Part shown: positions 6,766 to 13,449 of the stretch, one piece after another | How positions within the stretch are numbered: the stretch's first letter is position 1 | How the letters are laid out: the number at the start of each line of letters is the position of its first letter | From: CAYGTK01 sp964352775 | GTDB taxonomy: Bacteria > Bacteroidota > Bacteroidia > Chitinophagales > CAIOSU01 | Reading direction: 5' to 3' | Length of the DNA stretch: 14,633 bases | Assembly (NCBI GenBank): GCA_964352775.1 | Contig: CAYGTK010000102.1 | Coordinates: forward strand, 1 to 14,633 | The notes under the pieces: generated by a model | Told to the model about the DNA's origin: nothing | The model's database searches: none | What the model saw: the letters and a program-made list of their open reading frames with translations, nothing else | Made by a program: the position numbers and the translations under genes

Positions 6766-7920
6766 ATGAGATTTAATACTGACCAACAGTACACATTTAC
6801 TTTCCCCACCACTATACGATTTGGCTTGGGAGTAATAAAGGAATTATCAGCCTATTTAAAGGACAGCGGTAAGCAAAGGCCACTAGTAGTTACCGACCCA
6901 GTTATTGCTGAATTGGATTTCTTTAAGTCGATAATGAATGACTTGGATAAGGCTGGAATGCATGCAGCTGTATTCAGTGATATACATAAGAACCCAGTAA
7001 AGTCGGATGTGCTTGCTGGGGGAGATGCTTTTGATGAGCATAAGGCTGATTGCATAGTTGGTGTTGGCGGAGGAGCGGCATTAGATGTTGCTAGAGCTAT
7101 TGTGTTACGAATTGAGCATCGTGAAGATCTGTTCAAGTACGATGACCTTATTGGTGGTGATAAGTATGTAACTAATGGAGTTCCATTTTTTGTGACCGTT
7201 CCTACCACATCAGGTACAGGAAGTGAAGTGGGCAGAAGTGCGATTATTTCTGAAGACGAGAGTAAAAAGAAGCGGATACTATTCAGCCCAAAGTTGATGG
7301 CAAAGATGGTGTTTGCCGACCCTGAACTTACCTATGGTTTGCCGCCATTTGTTACCGCTGCAACTGGTATGGATGCTATGACGCACAACATGGAAGCCTA
7401 TGTAGCTAAGAACTACAACCCCATGTGTGAGGGAATAGCCTTAAAGGGTATTGCCATGATAGCAGATAATATTGAGGCTGCGGTAAAAGACAATACACCT
7501 AGATCGAGAGCAGCAATGCTTATGGCTTCTATGATGGGTGCTATAGCCTTTCAGAAGGGCCTAGGAGTGGTTCATTCACTTGCACATCCTTTGTCTACAC
7601 TGTTGGATATGCATCACGGTTTGGGTAATGCTATTATGATACCGTATGGTATGGAATTCAACATAGCTGGCTTTGAGCCGTACTTTGAGAATATAGCTGC
7701 GGCTATGGGCCGCAAAGGTGGTAATGGAGATACGGTGATAAGTGCCTTGTTCGAACTGAACGATAAGCTGGGTTTACCGAAAACACTTGGTCTAGAAGGG
7801 GTTAAGGCAGAGCACTTAGATACGCTATCAGACTTGGCAGTGGCTGATTTTGCCCATCCAAATAATCCTAAACCAGTAGTAAGAGAAGACTTCTTGGCTA
7901 TCTACAAAAAGGCACTTTAA
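6766..7920 (+). CDS. Iron-type (group III) alcohol dehydrogenase
   Basis: A 384-residue NAD(P)-dependent dehydrogenase of the iron-containing family. The N-terminal Rossmann-like half carries GVGGGAALDVAR (99-110) and PTTSGTGSEV (146-155); the helical half carries the metal ligands Asp203 and His207 in GMDAMTHNMEAY, His270 in GVVHSLAHPL and His284 in MHHGLGNAIMIP. All four metal ligands are present, so the enzyme should be active. It is cytosolic. It starts 8 bases after the ligase stop and so is almost certainly co-transcribed. In this setting the inferred step is oxidation of the free hydroxyl of a gamma-glutamylated amino alcohol to the aldehyde, which the divergent aldehyde dehydrogenase could finish. 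Members of this family have wide substrate ranges, so the exact alcohol is not settled. Confidence 0.93.
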   Translation: MRFNTDQQYTFTFPTTIRFGLGVIKELSAYLKDSGKQRPLVVTDPVIAELDFFKSIMNDLDKAGMHAAVFSDIHKNPVKSDVLAGGDAFDEHKADCIVGVGGGAALDVARAIVLRIEHREDLFKYDDLIGGDKYVTNGVPFFVTVPTTSGTGSEVGRSAIISEDESKKKRILFSPKLMAKMVFADPELTYGLPPFVTAATGMDAMTHNMEAYVAKNYNPMCEGIALKGIAMIADNIEAAVKDNTPRSRAAMLMASMMGAIAFQKGLGVVHSLAHPLSTLLDMHHGLGNAIMIPYGMEFNIAGFEPYFENIAAAMGRKGGNGDTVISALFELNDKLGLPKTLGLEGVKAEHLDTLSDLAVADFAHPNNPKPVVREDFLAIYKKAL

Positions 7921-7927
7921 TCTTTTC

Positions 7928-8110
7928 TTAGTTTGCGTTACAGAAGCCTTGCGTTTCTGCGCTAGCTATAGCGTCTTGATATTCTTGGTTGGTAGAGAAA
8001 TCGCTTTCACAAATTGTTTCTTCTACCCCGAAGGTGGTGCAGGTTTGGCATTCTGTTTCGCACGACGTTGCTATAAATAGTGCTATAATACCTATTATAA
8101 AGTTTCTCAT
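7928..8110 (-). CDS. Very small Cys-rich lipoprotein
   Basis: A 60-residue protein of unknown function. MRNFIIGIIALFIATSC is a short signal peptide ending in a relaxed lipobox (ATSC, acylated Cys17). The mature 44 residues hold four more cysteines, Cys21, Cys24, Cys34 and Cys57, in the layout C-x2-C-x9-C-x22-C, and are acidic. Small lipoproteins of this build are frequent in Bacteroidota; paired disulfides or metal binding are possible but not shown. The ATG at 8110 is preceded at 26 bases by a perfect TAnnTTTG box. It converges with the alcohol dehydrogenase with seven bases between stops, and lies downstream of the ArsR-type gene on the same strand, separated by a terminator. Confidence 0.75.
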   Translation of the reverse strand: MRNFIIGIIALFIATSCETECQTCTTFGVEETICESDFSTNQEYQDAIASAETQGFCNAN

Positions 8111-8136
8111 GGCAGTATCATTTAACTATAGAGTTG

Positions 8137-8144
8137 CAAAGGTA
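8137..8144 (-). promoter_or_regulatory. -7 promoter element of the small lipoprotein gene
   Basis: The minus strand reads TACCTTTG, an exact TAnnTTTG match, 26 bases before the ATG at 8110. The -33 region would fall inside the terminator hairpin at 8150-8193, where only a weak TTCGG is seen. Confidence 0.5.
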
Positions 8145-8149
8145 ATGCC

Positions 8150-8193
8150 AAAAAGAAAAAGCCGAACCAGCAATGAAGTGGTCCGGCTTTTTT
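8150..8193 (-). terminator. Terminator hairpin after the ArsR-type gene
   Basis: The arms AAAAAGCCGAACCA (8156-8169) and TGGTCCGGCTTTTT (8179-8192) pair with one mismatch around a nine-base loop. On the minus strand the stem is followed by a T-rich run (8160-8151), as for a rho-independent terminator of the ArsR-type gene ending at 8223. A T run follows on the plus strand too, so it may work in both directions and stop read-through from the alcohol dehydrogenase operon. Confidence 0.75.
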
Positions 8194-8222
8194 GACGGCG
8201 CTTTTATGAGGGTGTATTGGTT

Positions 8223-8594
8223 TTATACTACCAATACTGCTTCTTCCATAATGCCTCTGCATTTATCTAAGAAGCCATCAATTTCGTCGTGGTTCACGCT
8301 GTACCATATAACTTTTCCTTCGCGTTGTGTTTCCACAAAGCCCTGCTTGCGAAGAATAGCCAGCTGTTGAGAAGCAACTGATTGCTCTAATTTCAAACGG
8401 CGATAAAGATCTGTGACATTCATGCGGTTTTCACTATCATTGATAGTTTTCAGTATCGATTGGCGTAAAGGATGGTTGAGTGCCCGCACTTTTTCTTTAA
8501 CACTTTTTAGATAGTGTGATTCTTTTTTGTTTAAGTAGCCCATGTCATTAAATTTATCTAGCGTTCTGTAATTTTTGATTCCGTAGACAGCCAT
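8223..8594 (-). CDS. ArsR-family winged-helix transcriptional regulator
   Basis: From the ATG at 8594 the protein has 123 residues and is a single winged helix-turn-helix domain: VRALNHPLRQSILKTI is the entry helix, VTDLYRRLKLEQSVASQQLAILRKQGFVETQREGKVIWYSVN covers the helix-turn-helix, recognition helix and beta wing, and a C-terminal helix (IDGFLDKCRGIMEE) would dimerise. The CxC metal site of ArsR/SmtB and the alpha-5 His/Asp sites are absent, so it is probably not a classical metal sensor. A TTG at 8612 would add MCCSKE and a later ATG at 8543 would remove 17 residues; 8594 is a compromise. It is divergent from the helical-protein gene, and the region between holds TTAAG/CTTAA inverted repeats suited to a dimeric repressor. 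Its signal is unknown. Confidence 0.88.
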   Translation of the reverse strand: MAVYGIKNYRTLDKFNDMGYLNKKESHYLKSVKEKVRALNHPLRQSILKTINDSENRMNVTDLYRRLKLEQSVASQQLAILRKQGFVETQREGKVIWYSVNHDEIDGFLDKCRGIMEEAVLVV

Positions 8595-8645
8595 TTCCTT
8601 GCTGCAACACAAGTATAGCCTTCTTATTAACTTTTTTCTTTACCA

Positions 8646-8673
8646 AAAAAGAAGCTTAATTAAGTTTCTTTTT
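8646..8673. promoter_or_regulatory. 28-bp AT-rich palindrome, candidate ArsR-type operator
   Basis: The two 14-base halves, AAAAAGAAGCTTAA (8646-8659) and TTAAGTTTCTTTTT (8660-8673), are reverse complements apart from one position per arm (8654/8665). It lies 52 bases upstream of the regulator's ATG, in the divergent region. Two-fold symmetry with a CTTAATTAAG core fits a dimeric winged-helix repressor. A weak intrinsic terminator is an alternative, but no gene ends here. Confidence 0.5.
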
Positions 8674-8687
8674 AGTTTTAATACTGT

Positions 8688-8714
8688 TTAAGTATTTGAA
8701 AATCAATTACTTAA
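8688..8714. promoter_or_regulatory. Second inverted repeat TTAAGTA-N13-TACTTAA
   Basis: TTAAGTA (8688-8694) and TACTTAA (8708-8714) are perfect inverted copies 13 bases apart and share the TTAAG/CTTAA half-site with the 28-bp palindrome upstream. Position between the two divergent starts suggests a second operator. Support is the shared half-site only, in AT-rich DNA where such words arise easily. Confidence 0.4.
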
Positions 8715-8755
8715 TTCGATATTTAAATAATTTTCTAACTCTGATATACATGGCT

Positions 8756-8763
8756 TAACTTTA
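8756..8763 (+). promoter_or_regulatory. Possible -7 element abutting the helical-protein start
   Basis: TAACTTTA is a near match to TAnnTTTG, four bases before the ATG at 8768. A TTTC at 8732-8735 lies 20 bases upstream, in the place of the -33 TTTG. If real, the mRNA would be leaderless or nearly so. Confidence 0.3.
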
Positions 8764-8767
8764 CCCT

Positions 8768-10252
8768 ATGGAACATCTACACCAGCTTATACAGAACTTG
8801 AGCCGCTCTGAAAAGCGTTATTATTCACTATATGCCAAGGGGAATAGAAGCGATAGTGTATTACTTCAATTGTTTGATGCCATCTCAAAGCAACCAACTT
8901 ATGATGAAGAGGTTATCAAAAAACGCTTTAAAAAGGCCCGTTTTGTAGATCAGTTGACGGTAACCAAGAATCATCTGTATGAGTCTATTCTAAAAGCTAT
9001 GCGGCAATACCATGCTGATAAAAGTGTGGAATCGCAATTGGTGGGTTTAATGCAGGATGTAGACTTGCTGATGGAGAAGCAGCTTTACGATCAATGTCTT
9101 AAGAAGTTAAAGAAGGCAAAAAGTATAGCAGGTGAGAATGACTTGCATGAAGGGGTTGTTGTGCTTCTGGGAAATGAGCTACAGCTAATGGCGGCTAAAT
9201 TCTACAAAGGGGTAGATGATAAAGAGATAGAAGCCCTTACAAAAGAGTATGAAGATCTGCTGGAGCAGTTGGAGGAGTTAATAACCATTCGTGGTATTGA
9301 AGCAAAGCTATTTAGGCATTACTACATGTATCGAAAGGATAGAATGGACCCAGCCTACATCAAGAAGTTGATGAAGAGTCCGTACCTAAAAGATGAAAAT
9401 AAACTCAAAAGCTTTAAGGCTAAGCTGCATTTCTACAACATACATGCGCAGTATAACAACCTTATGCTTAACCCAGAGAAGACCTATGAGTATCGGAAAC
9501 GAATGCTAGAGGCTATTGAAGAAAATCCAGGTAAGAGCAAGAATCTATTGGCGGAGCACATAAAGGCCATTAACAATATGACCAATGCTGCCATGGCAAC
9601 AGGTAAATTTGATGAGGCCAAAGACTTGATACATCGATTCCGCAACATCGGAAAAATGTACCCTAAGAACTTTATGACCATAGAGTCGGAGACCAAGATA
9701 TTTGTGCATAGTTATATTCTGGAACTAGTGTTAAGTCGCGCTAGTGGAGACCCTGAACTGGGATTTGATACTATTTCTCGCTCTGATGAAGAGATCGATC
9801 GTTTTGCTGGGAAGATGGATGTGGTGTTACTCTTTCACCTGTATATTCTTGCAGCTAATATCTATTTTGAAAATGGCTATTACGAGGAAACCATAGATCG
9901 AGTAAATAAAATACTGAACCATGATAGGGCCAAAAACCACCAGAATGTATTACACACAGCCTTGCTGCTACAACTACTTTCGCAACTAGAATTAGAGGAG
10001 CTACAGTTACTGGAATATCTCCACCGTTCCACCTACCGTAAGCTTAAACAAATGGAGCGATTGGACGAGCAATCGGCAGATATACTTCGGTTTGTAAATA
10101 GGTGGGTAATGGCTTTAGATAAAAAGGAAAAACTGGAATTACTAGAAAGTATTTACCCAGAATGGAGCAAATGGAAGAATGTAGCTGGAGTGAATATTAA
10201 GCGATGGTTAGCTTATAAGCGGGATAGGTTGATGGGTGGAAAGGCTGCATAG
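8768..10252 (+). CDS. All-helical TPR-like protein of unknown function, Bacteroidota type
   Basis: A 494-residue protein without signal peptide or membrane segments, predicted cytosolic. The N-terminus (MEHLHQLIQNLSRSEKRYYSLYAK) and the following FKKARFVDQLTVTKNHLYESILKAMRQY look like a compact helical head. The rest is a long series of amphipathic helices, with helix pairs such as LLMEKQLYDQCLKKLKKAKSI (about 98-118), INNMTNAAMATGKFDEAKDLIHRF and LAANIYFENGYYEETIDRVNKIL that look like degenerate tetratricopeptide repeats. Charged coiled-coil-like segments (about 151-172) also occur. I know such proteins only as hypotheticals of Bacteroidota and cannot give a function; a scaffolding or protein-binding role is a guess. 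It is divergent from an ArsR-type regulator and converges with hutH, 18 bases between stops. Confidence 0.85.
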   Translation: MEHLHQLIQNLSRSEKRYYSLYAKGNRSDSVLLQLFDAISKQPTYDEEVIKKRFKKARFVDQLTVTKNHLYESILKAMRQYHADKSVESQLVGLMQDVDLLMEKQLYDQCLKKLKKAKSIAGENDLHEGVVVLLGNELQLMAAKFYKGVDDKEIEALTKEYEDLLEQLEELITIRGIEAKLFRHYYMYRKDRMDPAYIKKLMKSPYLKDENKLKSFKAKLHFYNIHAQYNNLMLNPEKTYEYRKRMLEAIEENPGKSKNLLAEHIKAINNMTNAAMATGKFDEAKDLIHRFRNIGKMYPKNFMTIESETKIFVHSYILELVLSRASGDPELGFDTISRSDEEIDRFAGKMDVVLLFHLYILAANIYFENGYYEETIDRVNKILNHDRAKNHQNVLHTALLLQLLSQLELEELQLLEYLHRSTYRKLKQMERLDEQSADILRFVNRWVMALDKKEKLELLESIYPEWSKWKNVAGVNIKRWLAYKRDRLMGGKAA

Positions 10253-10270
10253 TGGTATTTACAGTTTCTG

Positions 10271-11764
10271 TTAAAGCTTTAACGTCCGCATAAAATCCAC
10301 CGTTTTTTGAATGTCATTATACAAAATGCGGTCTTGCTCTAAAAAGGGTACGTGTTTTCTATAATCAGCTCTTACGGCTTCAATTTGCGATGAGCTTTTC
10401 AATGGCGATCGCATGTCTAATGCTTGCATAGCGGTCATGAATTCAATAGCTAGCACCTTTTCAATGTTGTAAACTATTTTGTAGCACTTCACAGCTGCAT
10501 TGGCTCCCATACTTACGTGGTCTTCTTGCCCATCGCTGCTGGTAATGGTGTCTACACTAGCTGGGGTAGCCAACTGTTTATTCATGCTTACTATTGATGC
10601 TGCGGTGTATTGCGGTATCATCAATCCACTGTTCAATCCTGAATTGTGAATGAGGAATGGGGGAAGGTCGCGCTTGCCCGAAATGAGTTGGAAGGTCCTT
10701 CGTTCAGATATACTTGCTAGTTCTGCCATACCAATGCCCAAATAATCTATGGACATAGCCAAGGGCTGGCCGTGGAAGTTACCACCAGAATACACGGCAT
10801 TTTCTTCTTCAAATACCAATGGATTATCGGTAACCGAATTCAGTTCTGTTTCAAATATTTGCTCCACATGCTGTATTACCCCTTTGGTAGCACCATGCAC
10901 CTGTGGTACGCAACGGAAGCTGTAAGGGTCTTGCACGTTGTATTTAGAGCGGCCTGCTATTTCGCTATCGGCTAAAAATCTTCTAATGTTGGTAGCCGTA
11001 TCTATTTGCCCTTGATGGGGACGTATCTGTTGTATAGCATCTTCATAGGGCTCGTACTGGCAATTGAAGGCATCTATAGAGCAGGCTGCGGTAAAATCGG
11101 CCAACTTGCTTACTCGTTTAGATTCTAGGATGTTCCAGCTTCCCCAGCCACTCATAAATTGGGTGCCATTAATTAGCGCTAAGCCTTCTTTAGCTTTCAA
11201 TTGAATAGGCTCAAGACCCAGCTCTGCCAATACTTCGGTAGTAGGTCTTTTCACCCCTTTATAGCGTACTTCTCCCATACCTATAAGCGGCATGCTCATG
11301 TGCGCTAATGGAGCCAAATCGCCCGATGCACCCAGGGAACCTACTTCCCATATCACAGGCCATATTTCATGATTGTAGAGGTCTACTAGTCGCTGTAATG
11401 TTTCTATGCGGATAGCCGAATAGCCTTGCGATAATCCCTTTATCTTCAATATCATCATCAGCCTTACCACCTCGGGCATCACTTCATCGCCCATACCACA
11501 GGCATGCGACATAATAAGGTTGTGCTGCAATTGGTCGAGCTGGTCATTACTTATCTGTACGTTACATAATGAGCCAAAACCAGTATTAACTCCATAAATG
11601 GTAGCATCTGGTTCTGCCATTTTCTGCTCTAAGAAAGCACGGTTACGTTTTACCTTTTCTATTACCTCGGGAGCCAGAACTAAGTTGAAGGAATCGTTCA
11701 ACACTTTGCGAAGGTCGTCTACGGCAAGGTGGTTCAGGGTTATTTGGTGTACTGGTTTAGTCAT
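10271..11764 (-). CDS. hutH: Histidine ammonia-lyase
   Basis: This 497-residue enzyme removes ammonia from L-histidine to give urocanate, the first step of histidine degradation, in the cytosol. The Ala146-Ser147-Gly148 triad in VGSLGASGDLAPLAHMS forms the MIO electrophile; YGVNTGFGSL (58-67) supplies the catalytic Tyr loop; and NPLVFEEE and SGGNFHGQPLA are typical active-site segments. Two positions point to histidine rather than tyrosine or phenylalanine: Ser86-His87 in LIMSHACG, and QEDHVSM (413-419), where the aromatic lyases read NQD. The start overlaps the end of hisS by 8 bases, so the two are co-transcribed and translation may be coupled. No hutU, hutI or hutG is in the window. The short spacing to the 494-residue gene (convergent) leaves only a small GTTAAAGCTTTAAC palindrome over the stop codon. 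Confidence 0.95.
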   Translation of the reverse strand: MTKPVHQITLNHLAVDDLRKVLNDSFNLVLAPEVIEKVKRNRAFLEQKMAEPDATIYGVNTGFGSLCNVQISNDQLDQLQHNLIMSHACGMGDEVMPEVVRLMMILKIKGLSQGYSAIRIETLQRLVDLYNHEIWPVIWEVGSLGASGDLAPLAHMSMPLIGMGEVRYKGVKRPTTEVLAELGLEPIQLKAKEGLALINGTQFMSGWGSWNILESKRVSKLADFTAACSIDAFNCQYEPYEDAIQQIRPHQGQIDTATNIRRFLADSEIAGRSKYNVQDPYSFRCVPQVHGATKGVIQHVEQIFETELNSVTDNPLVFEEENAVYSGGNFHGQPLAMSIDYLGIGMAELASISERRTFQLISGKRDLPPFLIHNSGLNSGLMIPQYTAASIVSMNKQLATPASVDTITSSDGQEDHVSMGANAAVKCYKIVYNIEKVLAIEFMTAMQALDMRSPLKSSSQIEAVRADYRKHVPFLEQDRILYNDIQKTVDFMRTLKL

Positions 11765-13232
11765 GCTGTAGAAGGTCTAGTACTTGGTCAAATGTATAAG
11801 GTTGTTGATCACCTGTAGTCATTATCTTAACTGGTATCTGTCCTGTTTTTACCTCTTCTTCGCCAATAAAGGCTACAAAAGGTATCTGCTTCTGGTCAGC
11901 ATATTTCATTTGTTTTTTGAACTTGTCGTTGCTGGGAAATATCTCTGCTGCAATACCTTTCTCCCGTATTTGCTGTACATATTTAAAGGCTACCCGCTCT
12001 GCTTCACCACCAAAGTTGAGGAAGAGTATTTTGGTAGTAGATGTGTTAAGGTCTAGTTGGTTAAACAACCCCAATTCTTCCATCACATCATATATACGTT
12101 CCACCCCAAAGGAGATACCTACACCCGACATGTTCTGTAAGCCGAAAATTCCCGTAAGGTCATCATATCTACCACCTCCACCTATGCTACCCATTTTGGC
12201 ATCTTTGGCCACTACTTCGAATATGGTACCTGTGTAGTAATCGAGGCCACGGGCAAGTTTGAGATCAAATGTTAATACATTTTGCATTCTGCCCGATACG
12301 TAGCTTGCTATTCTTTCAATTTGGGAGATTGTATCCATTACATATTCCCTGCCTTTATCACTCTTTTGTTCAGATAGAATGATTTTCTTGTAGAATGTAA
12401 TTGTCTCTTCGACACTACCAGAAAAATTTAAGAACTTACTTATTCGCATTGAGGTACGGTTCCCAAACTTCTGGCTTATTTCCGAAAGGACTTTTTCTGT
12501 TCCAATTTTATCGTGTTTATCGATTATTGGAATCATTTCTTTAAGTGCACGTAATGAAACTGTTGTGTGAGCTATTGCCCTCTTATTTGCTGAGTCAGCC
12601 TCAGGGCTCTTTTGATATTCTTCCATTCTATCATGAAGGTCTTCCTCTGCTAATTCTGCAACTCTGTACAATGCTCTCCGATGATTAAATTTTATCTCAA
12701 CGTCAAGCCCCAATTTCTTAAACACCTCATCATAAATCAAAATCAACTCCACTTCATTCAATAAACCTTTACTACCAATAACATCCGCATCACATTGGTA
12801 GAATTCACGATAACGCCCCTTCTGCGGCCTATCGGCCCGCCAAACTGGTTGTATTTGGTAACGCTTAAAAGGAAAGGTCAATTCGTTTTGATGCTGCACT
12901 ACGTAGCGGGCAAAAGGAATGGTAAGGTCGTAACGAAGGCCTTTCTCCGAGATACTTCTTGATAGCGTAGAAGAGTCTAATTCACTCAAAGCTTTTTTAT
13001 CTGCTTTAGATAGATAGTCACCCGAGTTAAGTACTTTGAATAAAAGTTTATCACCCTCCTCACCATACTTCCCCGTAAGGGTTTCTAGGTTCTCCATAGT
13101 AGGCGTTTCAATAGGTTGATAGCCATATTTTTCAAACACCTGCTTTATGGTGTTGAATATGTAGTTGCGCTTCTTTAGCTCCGCAGAACCAAAATCGCGC
13201 ATGCCTTTAGGGGTTGATGCCTTGATCTTCAC
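11757..13232 (-). CDS. hisS: Histidyl-tRNA synthetase
   Basis: A 491-residue class II synthetase that charges tRNA-His. It shows motif 1 (about 35-60), motif 2 in FKRYQIQPVWRADRPQKGRYREFYQCDAD (122-150), the histidine-specific RGLDYYTG (328-335), GGGGRYDDL (351-359) and motif 3 GISFGVERIYD (372-382), then the C-terminal anticodon-binding domain (about 400-491, with FGGEAERVAFKYVQQIREKG and IFPSNDKFKKQMKYAD). It is longer than most bacterial HisRS (about 420-460). The extra length lies in the insertion between motif 2 and RGLDYYTG (residues about 183-318), which is unusually charged and matches the common pattern poorly. The start is GTG; a stop codon directly precedes it in frame, and the next residues fit the family start ahead of PKGMRDF. 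It is first in a hisS-hutH unit. Confidence 0.95.
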   Translation of the reverse strand: MKIKASTPKGMRDFGSAELKKRNYIFNTIKQVFEKYGYQPIETPTMENLETLTGKYGEEGDKLLFKVLNSGDYLSKADKKALSELDSSTLSRSISEKGLRYDLTIPFARYVVQHQNELTFPFKRYQIQPVWRADRPQKGRYREFYQCDADVIGSKGLLNEVELILIYDEVFKKLGLDVEIKFNHRRALYRVAELAEEDLHDRMEEYQKSPEADSANKRAIAHTTVSLRALKEMIPIIDKHDKIGTEKVLSEISQKFGNRTSMRISKFLNFSGSVEETITFYKKIILSEQKSDKGREYVMDTISQIERIASYVSGRMQNVLTFDLKLARGLDYYTGTIFEVVAKDAKMGSIGGGGRYDDLTGIFGLQNMSGVGISFGVERIYDVMEELGLFNQLDLNTSTTKILFLNFGGEAERVAFKYVQQIREKGIAAEIFPSNDKFKKQMKYADQKQIPFVAFIGEEEVKTGQIPVKIMTTGDQQPYTFDQVLDLLQHD

Positions 13233-13276
13233 TTAACTCTTGAATTTATGAATTCGTAATGTGCAAATGACGGGAT

Positions 13277-13303
13277 AATTAGCCAATTGGTCAATTAGCC
13301 AAT
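13277..13303. repeat. Short direct repeat AATTAGCCAAT
   Basis: Two identical 11-base copies lie at 13277-13287 and 13293-13303, offset by 16 bases, with a CCAATTGG palindrome (13283-13290) spanning the end of the first. They lie upstream of hisS. The function is unknown; similar AATTAGCCAAT-rich stretches occur between genes in other Bacteroidota as I recall. Confidence 0.6.
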
Positions 13304-13318
13304 GTGCCAGTGAAAAAA

Positions 13319-13414
13319 ATGTCATGCTGAACTTGTTTCAGTATCTGGCGCACTGCACGTCACGTTCCGCACATCTTTCTTTCGTGAGGTCCTGAAACAA
13401 GTTCAGCATGACAT
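13319..13414. repeat. REP-like inverted repeat, 23-bp perfect arms
   Basis: The arm at 13319-13341 (containing GTCATGCTGAACTTG) is a perfect reverse complement of 13392-13414, separated by a 50-base spacer. It sits in the 217-base intergenic region between hisS and the phosphatase gene, both on the minus strand. The arm sequence resembles dispersed intergenic repeats that I recall from Bacteroidota genomes, so a REP/BIME-type mobile palindrome is likely. The transcript would form a long hairpin. There is no transposase in the window and no target duplication is evident. Confidence 0.8.
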
Positions 13415-13449
13415 GAGGGGGTATTTGAAATCGAAAAGAAACTTATCAC

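Noticed and set aside
2380..7920. Puu-type putrescine catabolism
   Set aside because: The permease and ligase could suggest it, but no PuuB-like flavin oxidase, aminotransferase or PuuD hydrolase is present, and an alcohol dehydrogenase would have no role.
2380..7920. Classical Eut ethanolamine degradation
   Set aside because: No ammonia-lyase subunits (EutB, EutC), no microcompartment shell genes and no cobalamin-related genes are in the window.
7989..8370. Plus-strand frames of 65-68 residues across the small lipoprotein and regulator genes
   Set aside because: They run across a terminator hairpin and opposite two well-supported genes, and show no domain or signal.
10270..10283. Perfect palindrome GTTAAAGCTTTAAC at the hutH stop as a regulatory site
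   Set aside because: It is short, overlaps the stop codon and lies between convergent genes; without a T tract or loop it is not convincing as a terminator or operator.
10271..11764. Tyrosine or phenylalanine ammonia-lyase
   Set aside because: Ser86-His87 and the QEDHVSM segment are the histidine-lyase readings; aromatic lyases differ at both places.
13277..13303. CRISPR-like repeat-spacer unit
   Set aside because: Only two 11-base copies with a 5-base gap and no cas genes.
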